64,000 nt of DNA from DASRDB01 sp035652815 (GCA_035652815.1 DASRDB010000003.1:496001-560000), one strand, 5' to 3'; positions 52,429 to 61,597 are shown, counted from the stretch's first letter. Numbers and translations are program-made. The notes: generated from the letters alone by a model not told the origin.

Positions 52429-53007
52429 ATGGACGAACGCATTGACTACGAAGCGATCTTCACGCCGCAGGGCATACTGGGCGAAGTCTCGAAAAATCCC
52501 AACCTGGATTTCTTGATGAATATCTTTAATATCCCGAGGGTCTACAGCGTCTCAGGCTTTGGCACGTGGAATGTAGGACAGCACACAATGGCAACCGCTT
52601 TTCTGACATTGTACTGGTCCGCTTTCCGCTCTTATCCAGCGGAAAAACGAGATCGCCTGGTGACACTCGCGCTCATGCATGATGTACACGAAGCAGTCAT
52701 CGGCGACATTCTGCCTTTTTTCAAAACAGCGGCAGTCAAGCAGGCCATCGACTCTATTCAGAACGATATCCTGAACGCCTTCGGCATCGAAGAAGACCAG
52801 CAGCTCAGCCAGGAGATCAAACTGCTCGACTTAATCAGCTTTCTCTACGAGATCAGTCAGTCCTCACCCAAAGGCATGGACCCCGCCAAACAGAACCTGC
52901 TCCAACAAATGTACGAACGCCAGAGAGGCAATGTGCTGTCATACGCTGAACAGGCTGAAATAGATACGCAGGTCGTCAGCGACTTTCTGGCGCATATGAA
53001 GCTGTGA
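52429..53007 (+). CDS. HD-domain hydrolase, YfbR-like
   Basis: The 192-residue protein has the HD metal site: GQHTMATAF (His), ALMHDVHEAVIGDI (HD and downstream Asp). It resembles the YfbR family of 5'-deoxynucleotidases, which remove phosphate from dNMPs. GAGGAGA precedes the ATG. It is a single gene. The YfbR subgroup is a pattern match; other HD phosphohydrolases are possible. Confidence 0.75.
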   Translation: MDERIDYEAIFTPQGILGEVSKNPNLDFLMNIFNIPRVYSVSGFGTWNVGQHTMATAFLTLYWSAFRSYPAEKRDRLVTLALMHDVHEAVIGDILPFFKTAAVKQAIDSIQNDILNAFGIEEDQQLSQEIKLLDLISFLYEISQSSPKGMDPAKQNLLQQMYERQRGNVLSYAEQAEIDTQVVSDFLAHMKL

Positions 53008-53348
53008 AGGAATGGTCGTGAAAGGGCGCAAGCTCGCGAATACACAGCGGAAACTCAATTCGCCGTCGCCTGTAACAATTGCAGGCCTCGCTGCACAAAA
53101 TGCGGAGCCTGTTTTGCCGCCGATATGATGCGTTCTGCCAGCTGGGAATGTCGTCTGTAATACCCTCTTGTCGCGCGAAATATGCCTGGTCGCATAAGAC
53201 ATCAGCCAGCCGACCTCCCTATCTGGTAGTAAGAAGGTTACAAGACAAGCGTACTATATTGGACAAATTTGTACTCGTCTCTCCTTGACCAGCACAAGTC
53301 GGAATGTTATAGTACATACGTTCGGTTCAAGCGAGAAAAGGGACCATT
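53008..53348. other. Gene-free stretch with promoter
   Basis: No gene is supported. An open frame at 53079-53288 has no ribosome site and an atypical composition. The only clear signal is the promoter at 53285-53313. Confidence 0.55.
53285..53313 (+). promoter_or_regulatory. Promoter of the radical SAM gene
   Basis: TTGACC (53285-53290) and TATAGT (53308-53313) with a 17-base spacer lie 36 bases before the start codon at 53349. Confidence 0.65.
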
Positions 53349-54224
53349 ATGGAAATTCGCCTCAAAGCAGTAAAAAGCATTCTAACACCGCAGAAAGGCG
53401 GCCTCCTCATCGCGGGCGCGTATCCTTTCACGCATACGCTTTCCGCCTATGTCGGCTGCGGCTTTGGACAGACAACCTGCGGTCTCTACTGCTACGCGCC
53501 ATTCCTGCCCAACTGGTCCTTCAGTGGCCTCTCCGAACCGTGGGGTAAAGCCATCCTGGTGAAAGAGAACGCCTCCGAAGCGCTGGAACAAATGCTCAGC
53601 CGGATGAAACCAGCCGCTCGCCAGAAACTGCGCATCTTCATGAGCAGCACCACCGATCCCTACCAGCCCATCGAGCGGCGCTACCAACTCACACGGCGCT
53701 GCCTGGAAGTCTTTTCGCGCTATCCCGACCTTGATCTACTGCTTGTCCAGACTCGCTCGCCACTTGCCGGGCGCGACCTCGATCTATTACAACACATTCC
53801 TTATGCCTGGCTCTCAGTCACCATTGAAACAGACGATCAATCATACCTCAAAAGCTTGCGCGGCGGCCCGCCACTCGAAAAGCGCTGGGAGCTTATTTGT
53901 ATCGCAAGCGAAGCAGGGCTACATACCCAGATAGCCATCAGCCCTTGCCTGCGCTATACGAGCGTCGAGCAATTCGCGGCGCGTCTGCTTGCTAGTGGCG
54001 CGCAACGCCTCATTGTCGATTCCTTTACGGCAGGCGATGGCTCCGGCGGCAGGCGCACCTCCGCCAGCCCTTTCGCTCAAATCGAACCCAACTGGGCCGA
54101 TACCACCCATGCCCAGGCCCTCTATGCCTACCTGCGCGAACACGCCCCGGCACACGACATCGCCGTAGGCTGGAGCAGCCAGGGCTTTTGCAGCATTCCA
54201 CCGCGCCAGCATATCCTGGCATAA
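53349..54224 (+). CDS. Radical SAM protein, SplB-like, with variant cysteine spacing
   Basis: This 291-residue protein resembles the spore-photoproduct-lyase-like and Rv2578c-like radical SAM proteins: GCGFGQTTCGLYCYAP near residue 36, IFMSSTTDPYQPIE, LLVQTRSPLAGRDLDLL and WLSVTIETDD. The three cluster cysteines are spaced Cx6Cx3C; the common form is Cx3Cx2C. The iron-sulfur cluster may still form. AAAAGGGA precedes the ATG and a consensus promoter lies upstream. The substrate is unknown. A CrtI-like oxidoreductase gene follows after 81 bases. Confidence 0.78.
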   Translation: MEIRLKAVKSILTPQKGGLLIAGAYPFTHTLSAYVGCGFGQTTCGLYCYAPFLPNWSFSGLSEPWGKAILVKENASEALEQMLSRMKPAARQKLRIFMSSTTDPYQPIERRYQLTRRCLEVFSRYPDLDLLLVQTRSPLAGRDLDLLQHIPYAWLSVTIETDDQSYLKSLRGGPPLEKRWELICIASEAGLHTQIAISPCLRYTSVEQFAARLLASGAQRLIVDSFTAGDGSGGRRTSASPFAQIEPNWADTTHAQALYAYLREHAPAHDIAVGWSSQGFCSIPPRQHILA

Positions 54225-54305
54225 CACACCTATTCGGACTATGATCTATACAGAAATACATCCGATAGGCCCCAGCACAAGCAGGGCAAAAAGTGCAGGT
54301 GATAT

Positions 54306-55733
54306 ATGGCCAGGCGTTCTCAATACGATGCCATTGTGATCGGTTCAGGCCCAAATGGTCTCGCGGCAGCAATTAAAATGGCTCAGGCAGGTCGTTCCGT
54401 GATGGTCTATGAAGCTAAAGAAACGATTGGTGGGGGATGCCGCTCCGCCGAATTGACGTTGCCCGGCTTTGTGCATGACATCTGTTCGGCGGTACACCCG
54501 CTCGGCATCGGCTCGCCCTTTTTCCAGAGCATCCCTCTGGCAGACTACGGCCTGACCTGGATTTCATCTCCGGTAGCCCTCGCCCACCCCTTTGACGATG
54601 GCGGCGCAGTCCTGCTACAACGTTCCATAGAAGATACCGCGGCCGGTTTAGGTTCCGATGCCAGAGCCTACACGCGCCTGATGCAACCTCTCGTTGCGAA
54701 CTGGCAAAAGATGGTTCCAAGCATTCTAGGCCCTTTACGCATTCCTGCGCATCCTCTCGCCCTCATCCGCTTTGGCCTGCCAGCCCTGCTTCCCGCTCGC
54801 GTGCTGGCTGAACGTGCCTTCAAAGGCGAACGAGCGAGAGCGCTTTTCGCCGGACTAGCTGCGCATAGCATCCAGCCGCTTGAACACCCTCTCACCGCGG
54901 CATTCGGGCTGGTGCTGGGCATCCTTGCCCACGCCGTAGGCTGGCCGATTCCTCGCGGCGGCTCGCATGTCATCGTCGATGCGATGGCCGATTACCTGCG
55001 CTCGCTCGGCGGCGAGATCATTACCGGCCTGGAAGTCAAATCGCTCGATATGCTTCCTCCCACTAGCGCCTACCTCTGTGATATTACCCCACGCCAGCTT
55101 TTGCGCATTGCCGGAAATCGCCTGCCGCGCCTCTATCAACAGGAGCTTGCCCACTATCGCTACGGTCCCGGCGTCTTTAAAGTCGATTACGCCCTGGATG
55201 GCCCCATTCCCTGGAAAGCACAGGAGTGTTTGCAGGCCATCACTGTACATATCGGGGGAACAATGGAAGAAATCTGCGCCAGCGAAAGCACAGTAGGACA
55301 CGGCGAGCATCCCGAGCGCCCCTTCGTGCTGGTTGCCCAGCAAAGCCTCTTCGATCCCACTCGCGCACCCAATGGCAAACATACCGCCTGGACCTACTGC
55401 CACGTGCCAAATGGTTCAACCTACGATATGACCGAACGCATCGAGGCGCAGATCGAGCGCTTCGCGCCCGGCTTCCGCGACCGCATTCTCGCCCGTTCCG
55501 TCACCAACGCGCTTGAGTACGAAACCTACAACCCGAACTACATCGGCGGCGACATCAACGGCGGCATCCAAAACATCGCACAGTTGTTCACGCGCCCCGC
55601 CATCCGTCTCAATCCCTACACCACTCCGGCAAAGGGGGTCTACATCTGCTCATCCTCCACCCCTCCCGGCGGCGGCGTGCATGGCATGTGCGGCTACTGG
55701 GCAGCCCAATCCGCCCTGCGCGCAAAAGGATAA
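54306..55733 (+). CDS. FAD-dependent oxidoreductase, phytoene-desaturase-like
   Basis: The 475-residue protein has an N-terminal FAD-binding motif IVIGSGPNGLAAAIKMAQ and a nearby YEAKETIGGGCRS, then a long substrate domain. The end (PAKGVYICSSSTPPGGGVHG) fits CrtI-like flavin enzymes. It may desaturate or oxidise a hydrophobic substrate; no carotenoid genes are near. The ribosome site CAGGTGAT precedes the ATG. It follows the radical SAM gene in the same direction and could be co-transcribed with it. Confidence 0.85.
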   Translation: MARRSQYDAIVIGSGPNGLAAAIKMAQAGRSVMVYEAKETIGGGCRSAELTLPGFVHDICSAVHPLGIGSPFFQSIPLADYGLTWISSPVALAHPFDDGGAVLLQRSIEDTAAGLGSDARAYTRLMQPLVANWQKMVPSILGPLRIPAHPLALIRFGLPALLPARVLAERAFKGERARALFAGLAAHSIQPLEHPLTAAFGLVLGILAHAVGWPIPRGGSHVIVDAMADYLRSLGGEIITGLEVKSLDMLPPTSAYLCDITPRQLLRIAGNRLPRLYQQELAHYRYGPGVFKVDYALDGPIPWKAQECLQAITVHIGGTMEEICASESTVGHGEHPERPFVLVAQQSLFDPTRAPNGKHTAWTYCHVPNGSTYDMTERIEAQIERFAPGFRDRILARSVTNALEYETYNPNYIGGDINGGIQNIAQLFTRPAIRLNPYTTPAKGVYICSSSTPPGGGVHGMCGYWAAQSALRAKG

Positions 55734-55819
55734 TATACCCATATCCTTGCAGAGTTTTGCTCTCATATCGTATAGTTGACAATCAAAGGCATCACGTTTT
55801 ACAAGAAGCGTCAGGGCAT

Positions 55820-55880
55820 TGTAGAGCCATCCCCTTGCGGGTGGCTTCCGGCTGATTTTTCCCGGGTGGCTTCCGGCTGC
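55820..55880. repeat. Repeat family 2, element near 55820
   Basis: GTAGAGCCATCCCCTTGCGG... is followed by two copies of GGGTGGCTTCCGGCTG (about 55838 and 55863). The same core appears in inverted form at 31408-31446 and 61518-61597. It lies in the gap before the LivF-like gene. Confidence 0.65.
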
Positions 55881-55913
55881 CCTGCTCATTAATTTATGAA
55901 GGAGAGACAAACC

Positions 55914-56705
55914 ATGCTGCTCCTCCAGGACATCACCGTCACCTATCAAAGCATTGTGCCCGCCGTTCAAGGCATCTCGCTTGAAGTGCCTGACAAATCC
56001 GTTGTCGCTCTGCTAGGCGCTAATGGAGCCGGAAAAACCACGATTATGCGTACCATCTCCGGCCTGCTCAATCTCCACAAAGCCAGCCTGGTGCGCGGCT
56101 CCGTCACCTTCGAGGGCGAGCGTATTGATCGTCTGAACACGACGCAGATTGTCCGGCGCGGTATTGCCCAGGTACTCGAAGGCCGACGACTTTTTGCCGA
56201 TCTCACCGTCGATGAGAATCTCTGGTCGGGCGCGCTGGCCTCGCGGGATAGCGCCGCTTCACGCCAGGCCTACGAGCGCGTGATGGAACTCTTCCCTGTT
56301 CTGAAAGAGCGCCGCAAGATGCACGCGGGCTATCTCTCTGGCGGCGAGCAGCAGATGGTTGCCATCGGACGCGCCCTGATGACCAGCCCCAAATTGCTGC
56401 TGCTTGACGAACCCTCGCTCGGCCTCGCCCCCTTTATGGTGCAGCAAATTCGCTCCATCATTCGTGACATACACGAAAGCGGCACCGCAGTCCTACTGGT
56501 TGAGCAAAACGCGCAGATGGCCCTCTCGGTGGCAGACTATGGCTATCTGCTCGAAACCGGAAAGGTCGTGCTGGCTAAACCGGCCTCCGAACTCCTGCAA
56601 GACGAGAGCGTGCGCAAATTCTATCTCGGCCTGCACGAAGGCGGCGAGCGCCACAACCTGTCAACCATTCGCGAGCGCCGCCCGGCCAGAACGTGGAGCC
56701 TATAA
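55914..56705 (+). CDS. LivF-like ABC transporter ATP-binding protein
   Basis: This 263-residue ATPase has Walker A LLGANGAGKTTI near residue 40, signature LSGGEQQMV, Walker B LLLLDEPSLGLAP and the switch LVEQNAQ. The pattern is that of LivF, the branched-chain amino acid or urea importer ATPase. The ATG at 55914 has AAGGAG nine bases upstream; an earlier frame start at 55896 encodes the ribosome site itself. No LivG, LivH, LivM or binding-protein gene is next to it, so it is an orphan here. Its end overlaps the convergent nitronate monooxygenase gene by six bases. Confidence 0.87.
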   Translation: MLLLQDITVTYQSIVPAVQGISLEVPDKSVVALLGANGAGKTTIMRTISGLLNLHKASLVRGSVTFEGERIDRLNTTQIVRRGIAQVLEGRRLFADLTVDENLWSGALASRDSAASRQAYERVMELFPVLKERRKMHAGYLSGGEQQMVAIGRALMTSPKLLLLDEPSLGLAPFMVQQIRSIIRDIHESGTAVLLVEQNAQMALSVADYGYLLETGKVVLAKPASELLQDESVRKFYLGLHEGGERHNLSTIRERRPARTWSL

Positions 56706-57677
56706 ACTGCCCGAGAACAGGCTGTTGTAGCGTTCGCGCAGCACCTGTTCCGCGCCCTCGCCTAGCTGCCGGATAATCTCCCCGGCGGGCTGCTGCTCAT
56801 TTACCAGGCCAACAGCCTGCCCGGCATAGATAAAGGCAACATCATAGTCCTTGCGCGCCATCGCGTCTTTCAGTTGCTTGCGCGCCTCCTCGTTTCCAGG
56901 CAACGCTTCTACCTGCGTGTGCCACTGATTGGTAAACGTATTGCGCAGGGCGCGACCGGGATATTTCTCAGGCCAGCCCAACCCCTGCGCCACGTCAAAA
57001 GCGCGTGTCAGTACCGTATCGGTCTCCTGCGCCTGCACAACCCGCGCTCGTGCCTCCTCACTGTTATCGCATTCGGGCGAAGCAAGCAGCCGCGTCCCAA
57101 TCCATGCCCCCTGCGCTCCTGCTGCCAGCACCGCCGCCACGCCTCGCGCCGTCGCGATACCTCCGGCGGCAACCACAGGCACCTGCACAGACTCAAGCGC
57201 GATTTGCAGCATTGGCAGCGTTCCTACATGCCCGGTATGCCCTCCCGCCTCCGTTCCCTGCGCCACAATCAGATCTACGCCCGCCTGTTCCGCTTCAAGC
57301 GCCTCCGCTCGACTTCGTACCTGCGAAGCAACATAAATGCCCAGTTTATGCGCTTTCTCTACATAAAGAGCAGGTGAGCCAAACGAAATGGAGATCATAA
57401 AGGGATGTGCTTCTAACGATGCCTCAAGCAGTTCTGGCCGTTTCTCAAGCGCCCAGGCCATCAATCCGATCCCAAAACGTCCCTGGTCATCTCCACGCGC
57501 CACTGCGGCCTCCTGCGCAATCATCTCCAGTTTCGCCTCGCTCCCCGCGCCAAACATGCCCAGCCCTCCCGCCTGCGTCACCGCCCGCGCTAAACAGCCT
57601 TTCCCAGGCCCTGACATCGGCGCGCCAATAATCGGATAGCGCAAGTTCCAGGTCTCGGTAAGATACGTGTGCAGCAT
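56700..57677 (-). CDS. Nitronate monooxygenase (NPD family)
   Basis: The 325-residue TIM-barrel protein has the family pattern: YPIIGAPMSGPGKG at the start, GLGMFGAGS, VDLIVAQGTEAGGHTG with the His-containing loop, and PVVAAGGIATARGVAAVLAAGAQGAWIGTRLL. It is FMN-dependent and oxidises nitronates or related compounds. AAAGGAGG lies seven bases before the ATG. A family 1 repeat lies upstream, so its promoter must be close to the start. Confidence 0.9.
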   Translation of the reverse strand: MLHTYLTETWNLRYPIIGAPMSGPGKGCLARAVTQAGGLGMFGAGSEAKLEMIAQEAAVARGDDQGRFGIGLMAWALEKRPELLEASLEAHPFMISISFGSPALYVEKAHKLGIYVASQVRSRAEALEAEQAGVDLIVAQGTEAGGHTGHVGTLPMLQIALESVQVPVVAAGGIATARGVAAVLAAGAQGAWIGTRLLASPECDNSEEARARVVQAQETDTVLTRAFDVAQGLGWPEKYPGRALRNTFTNQWHTQVEALPGNEEARKQLKDAMARKDYDVAFIYAGQAVGLVNEQQPAGEIIRQLGEGAEQVLRERYNSLFSGSL

Positions 57678-57740
57678 ATTTGCCTCCTTTACAGCACCAC
57701 CATGACAAACCCATCTCCAGATGCCCTCCTGAGCGCCGCT

Positions 57741-57827
57741 ATGTCATCCTGAGCGCAGCGAAGGATCTCGCGCCTGCGGCATCGAGCCAGTGATGGCCTG
57801 AGATCCTTCGCTGCGCTCAGGATGACA
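57741..57827. repeat. Palindromic repeat family 1, copy F
   Basis: Arms 57741-57769 and 57800-57827 match the copy A sequence, including a partial extra left arm upstream (CCTCCTGAGCGCCGC near 57725-57740), which only copies A and F share. It lies between the AraC gene's 3' end and the nitronate monooxygenase gene. Confidence 0.85.
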
Positions 57828-57935
57828 GGCGAGCGGGTCTTTTTTCATGGCACGCTAACTTCTGACTACTACTGTAGCGCAAAGTGGAGACCGAAGGCGA
57901 CAATATTCTTGCGCAAATTCAGCAAATACGTGCGG

Positions 57936-58808
57936 CTAGCGAAAATGGCGTGGAGATACACCCGTGATGCGCTTGAAGTGCTGCGCAAGGTGACTTTCAC
58001 TGGCGAAGCCAACCGCGTGAGCAATGGCAGTCAGCGTCCAATTTTTTGTGACAAGCAGCACCTTCGCCCGCTCAACCCGGCGGCGAATCACATACTGGTG
58101 CGGCGAAAATCCGGTAGACTCTTTGAACAGGCGGGCAAAATAATAAGGACTGAGATTGACTGAGGCGGCAATTCCAACCAGTGTCAGATCTTCAGCAAGA
58201 TGATCTTCGATGTAGGCAAGTACTGCGCGAAGCGTTTTCCCATCCAGGCCGCCTTGCTTAGGAACTTCAGGCTGCCTCGCGGAAGAATGGTTTCTCAGCA
58301 GAGAAATAACCAGCAGGTTCGCCAGCGACTCGGTATAGAGCCTGCCGCCCAATCCATTTGAGCGAAGCTCCGAGAGGAATGAGAGCGCAAGAGTTTCAAT
58401 CTGTGGATCATACACCCCGATGGCATGGTGCAATTTCACCGTATCAGGATATATCCCGGCCTCGCTGGCAACCTGCTCGATAAACAGGGGTGGAAGATAC
58501 AGGTGAATATGGCGCACCTCTCCCTCTGCCTCAAGATGCCAGGCACTCGGTGCGCCAGCAGGCAGAATGGTAAGACTTCCTGTACCCAGATGTCCCTGCC
58601 GTCCCAGCAACCGTTCCGCCGCCTCAGCCGGTGCGCCAAGATTGATGACCAGCACATGATGCGCAAGGGCAGGCAGGGCAAAATCATCGTCGGGATGCAC
58701 CACATCCGCGATATTCACGCCACACCAATTCCTCCCCACGCTCGTCTGCACAATATGCTCGCGTGGCACATCAAAAGCGAACGCTTCCAGATTGCCTTCC
58801 TGCACCAT
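57936..58808 (-). CDS. AraC-family transcriptional regulator
   Basis: The 290-residue protein has an N-terminal cupin-type sensor part and a C-terminal double helix-turn-helix (about 190-290): LTLVGIAASVNLSPYYFARLFKESTGFSP and WTLTAIAHAVGFASESHLAQHF, then the ending ITGVSPRHFR. It probably activates or represses nearby genes; a target is not certain. The ribosome site is weak. It is on the minus strand between the lipid-kinase-like gene and a repeat. Confidence 0.87.
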   Translation of the reverse strand: MVQEGNLEAFAFDVPREHIVQTSVGRNWCGVNIADVVHPDDDFALPALAHHVLVINLGAPAEAAERLLGRQGHLGTGSLTILPAGAPSAWHLEAEGEVRHIHLYLPPLFIEQVASEAGIYPDTVKLHHAIGVYDPQIETLALSFLSELRSNGLGGRLYTESLANLLVISLLRNHSSARQPEVPKQGGLDGKTLRAVLAYIEDHLAEDLTLVGIAASVNLSPYYFARLFKESTGFSPHQYVIRRRVERAKVLLVTKNWTLTAIAHAVGFASESHLAQHFKRITGVSPRHFR

Positions 58809-58853
58809 ACTTTCTCGCGCCTTTCCGCAACGTCGTTAGCTCACACGCCCTTG

Positions 58854-60305
58854 TTACGAGAAAAGCATAGCACATTTTGTCTTAACCACGCCACGACTAT
58901 TCTTGTCGCCATCAACCAGAAATTCCGCGCCTTCCTGTAGCGCCTGTACAGCTGTCAATGGCAACTGCTCGCCCTTTTCGTTGAGCAAAACGCAGCGTGT
59001 ATCGATGCGCGCCGCCAGCAGTTCCACCTGCTCGTCGTCTGGCTTGGTATATTTGCCCGCGACGATGTAAGTATCTTTTTTCGTCGGATGCGGCACTACA
59101 CCCACCACTTTCATCTTATAACCTTGCTTGTGCAGGGACTCGAAGTGTTGCTTGCACTCCTCTGCTGTGCGCGGATTGGCGATATGCGGAACCTGCTGCT
59201 CTGCCGTTGCATTTGATGATGACTCTGGCGGCACGTTTTTGAACAGTTTGCCCTCATATCCACGCGAAATAGCCATCTGCACAGCAGCAGGCACAGCATC
59301 AAAGCGGTACGTCACCATCACCTGTTGCGGATCGGCCCCTTTCAAAGCTTCGCGTTCCTCTTTACGCAAGAAATCGTCAAGCTTGATAACGCTGCCATCT
59401 ACCTGCATGCCAATAGATGCGGGAAGGCGAACCAGAATGTGCGCTCCCTGGAACATTTTCGATGTTGAGCTATCCAGGCGATGCCGCGTGACCATCGATA
59501 TCATCTGCTCAAGGCTTTTTATAGCGTTGTCCGCCGTAATCACACATACATTAAGCATTCCATCATCGAGATAGGCATTCGGCGCGACATCGACAACCCC
59601 GGCATACATGCGCGTCTTGCTGATAATCACCTGCCATGCCTTGCCTTCCCACTGCTCCAATACATTCCCTTTCTTATCCAGCACCTGGATTTCAGCAGGA
59701 AAGGTATGAATCTGCGGCAGTTCCTTCAGGGCAGCCACGTCAAATGCAAAACGCCCGATGCGATACTTGAGTGGCTTGGAGATATGCGCCATGACCACCG
59801 AATCGATGCCCATTCCTGTGTGCAGGAAAAAATATTGGCGCGAACTGTTCGCCTTTTTCGGCTTCTGCTCAAGCTCTCTCCCTGGCTGCCCATCCACGCC
59901 CGGCAGCGTTATCCCCTGCACCTCAATGTGGCCGATGTCCACGCGGCGCGGCTCGCTGTTGACAATCGTCAATGCGGCCTTCACCGGATCATCCGGCACC
60001 CCAACCGTTCCTGCCCATTCGTTATAGGTGCCACCTGGAATATCGGCGATGGCGCTCTTTTCGCCTGCCACCATCAGCCCGTTGATCACGCCATTGAGCG
60101 TCCCGTCACCGCCATAGCCAATCACCAGGTCAATATCTGGCCCGGAAACCTTCTTTGCGAGCTTGATTGTCTGCCCGCTATACTCTTTCAGAGCCACATC
60201 AGGCTTCCAACCCGCCGCCGAAAGTATCGTCATGATATCGGGAACATTTACCACGTGCTGGCCTGTGCGCAGGTCAACCACGATGCTGGCGCGTTTCTTT
60301 GACAT
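58854..60305 (-). CDS. Diacylglycerol kinase-like protein with C-terminal extension
   Basis: The 483-residue protein has the catalytic motif GYGGDGTLNGVING near residue 70, then IPGGTYNEWAGTVG, the parts of the NAD/diacylglycerol-kinase fold found in YegS/DgkB. The family usually has about 300 residues. Here about 120-150 extra C-terminal residues (from about 350) form a mostly alpha/beta section with VVGVVPHPTKKDTYIVAGKY. AAAGGAGAGG precedes the ATG at 60305; a longer frame starts at 60374. It follows the serine hydrolase gene by 66 bases and may share its transcript. Confidence 0.78.
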   Translation of the reverse strand: MSKKRASIVVDLRTGQHVVNVPDIMTILSAAGWKPDVALKEYSGQTIKLAKKVSGPDIDLVIGYGGDGTLNGVINGLMVAGEKSAIADIPGGTYNEWAGTVGVPDDPVKAALTIVNSEPRRVDIGHIEVQGITLPGVDGQPGRELEQKPKKANSSRQYFFLHTGMGIDSVVMAHISKPLKYRIGRFAFDVAALKELPQIHTFPAEIQVLDKKGNVLEQWEGKAWQVIISKTRMYAGVVDVAPNAYLDDGMLNVCVITADNAIKSLEQMISMVTRHRLDSSTSKMFQGAHILVRLPASIGMQVDGSVIKLDDFLRKEEREALKGADPQQVMVTYRFDAVPAAVQMAISRGYEGKLFKNVPPESSSNATAEQQVPHIANPRTAEECKQHFESLHKQGYKMKVVGVVPHPTKKDTYIVAGKYTKPDDEQVELLAARIDTRCVLLNEKGEQLPLTAVQALQEGAEFLVDGDKNSRGVVKTKCAMLFS

Positions 60306-60370
60306 AGTCCCTCTCCTTTGCCTGTATTGAATACTTCTGGAACTAGCACGCGAAAAGCTCTTGCTTGGTT

Positions 60371-61456
60371 TCAACAGTCCTCTAGAAACCGCGCCAGAGC
60401 ATCCGCGATCTGACGCCGGTAGGGCGCAATATCCGGCCCATGCCGCGTCGGACAGACTCGATTCGAGAGCAACGCCACCGCCAGCCTCTGTTTCGGCACG
60501 ACAACAATGGAAGTACCCGTAAACCCAGTATGCCCATACGTTTCATTGCTGGCAAAACGCCCCATAAATGAGGGTCGATTCAACATCCACCCCAATCCAA
60601 ACGATTCATACGGGTCTGTCCGCTGCAACGAGGTCATCATCGCCACACTCTCTTCTGACAGTACTCGCCTGCCCTCGTATTCCCCGCCATTCAAAAGCAG
60701 CTCGCAAAACCTGCCCACATCTTCAATAGTAGAAAACAGCCCGGCATGTCCGGCAATCGCGCCCACCATCCATGCATTCTCATCATGCACCACGCCATGC
60801 ACCAATCCGCCTCTCCACTGCGCATATTCAGTCGGCGCAACCCTTTCCAAAAGCGGCCCGGACGGATTGAACAGCGTATCGTGCATCCCTAACGGCTCAT
60901 ATAAATAACGATGCGTATACTCGTTCAGATCAATCTCACTCACTACGCGCACCACTTCCCCCAGCAACAAAAAGCCCACATCGCAATACTGAAGATCGCT
61001 CCCCGGCGCGAAAACCAACGGCTGGCGATAAATTGCCTCAAGCAAGCGTTCCCTCTGCTGATACTCCCTATAGAGCGGCAACGGCCCCGGCAAACCCGAA
61101 GTGTGCGTCAAAATATGCCTTATGGTGACAGCCTTCTTCCACTCATCACAGCCAAACGCTGGAATAAAACGGGCAACAGTATCATCCAGTTGCAACAACC
61201 CTCTTTCGGAAAGATGCATAATGGCCCAGGTTGTCGCCATCACCTTCGTCAATGAAGCCAGGTCGTACAGCGTGCGAGTAGTCACCGCTTGAGGAACATA
61301 CGAACCATACGCTTTATCCGCCGTCTGCCCATACGCGCTGCACTGAAGAGTCCCGCCACGCCAACCAATCCAGAGTGCCGCCCCCGGAAAGACCTTTTCC
61401 GCAATAGCCTGCTCAATACTCTCGTCTATCGTCCGCAAAACTTTAGAAAGCTTCAT
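60371..61456 (-). CDS. Serine hydrolase of the class C beta-lactamase type
   Basis: The 361-residue protein has SLTKVMATT (SxxK), YCDVGFLLLG in the place of the Y-x-N motif, and YGHTGFTGTS in the place of KTG. The closest relatives are class C beta-lactamase-like esterases or peptidases. No signal peptide is visible, so it may be cytoplasmic. The ribosome site before the ATG is weak. It is the first gene of a likely two-gene operon with the diacylglycerol-kinase-like gene. Confidence 0.83.
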   Translation of the reverse strand: MKLSKVLRTIDESIEQAIAEKVFPGAALWIGWRGGTLQCSAYGQTADKAYGSYVPQAVTTRTLYDLASLTKVMATTWAIMHLSERGLLQLDDTVARFIPAFGCDEWKKAVTIRHILTHTSGLPGPLPLYREYQQRERLLEAIYRQPLVFAPGSDLQYCDVGFLLLGEVVRVVSEIDLNEYTHRYLYEPLGMHDTLFNPSGPLLERVAPTEYAQWRGGLVHGVVHDENAWMVGAIAGHAGLFSTIEDVGRFCELLLNGGEYEGRRVLSEESVAMMTSLQRTDPYESFGLGWMLNRPSFMGRFASNETYGHTGFTGTSIVVVPKQRLAVALLSNRVCPTRHGPDIAPYRRQIADALARFLEDC

Positions 61457-61517
61457 ATTTCATGCACCACCAAAATATGTTTCCTCAGTATAGCATTAAA
61501 TACTTCTGAAGACATAC

Positions 61518-61597
61518 ACCGAAAGCCACCCGCAAGGGGATGGCTCTACAATGCGAACGGGCCTGTAGAGCTATCCCCTTGCGGGTGGCTTTCGGTT
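61518..61597. repeat. Repeat family 2, long inverted repeat
   Basis: Arms 61518-61550 and 61564-61597 (ACCGAAAGCCACCCGCAAGG... and its complement) are nearly perfect and enclose a 13-base loop. The same GGGTGGCTT core occurs near 31408 and 55820. It lies between the divergent hydrolase and lipoprotein genes. Confidence 0.75.

Noticed and set aside
53079..53288. Plus-strand frame of 69 codons
   Set aside because: No ribosome site, atypical composition, and it ends within the promoter of the radical SAM gene.
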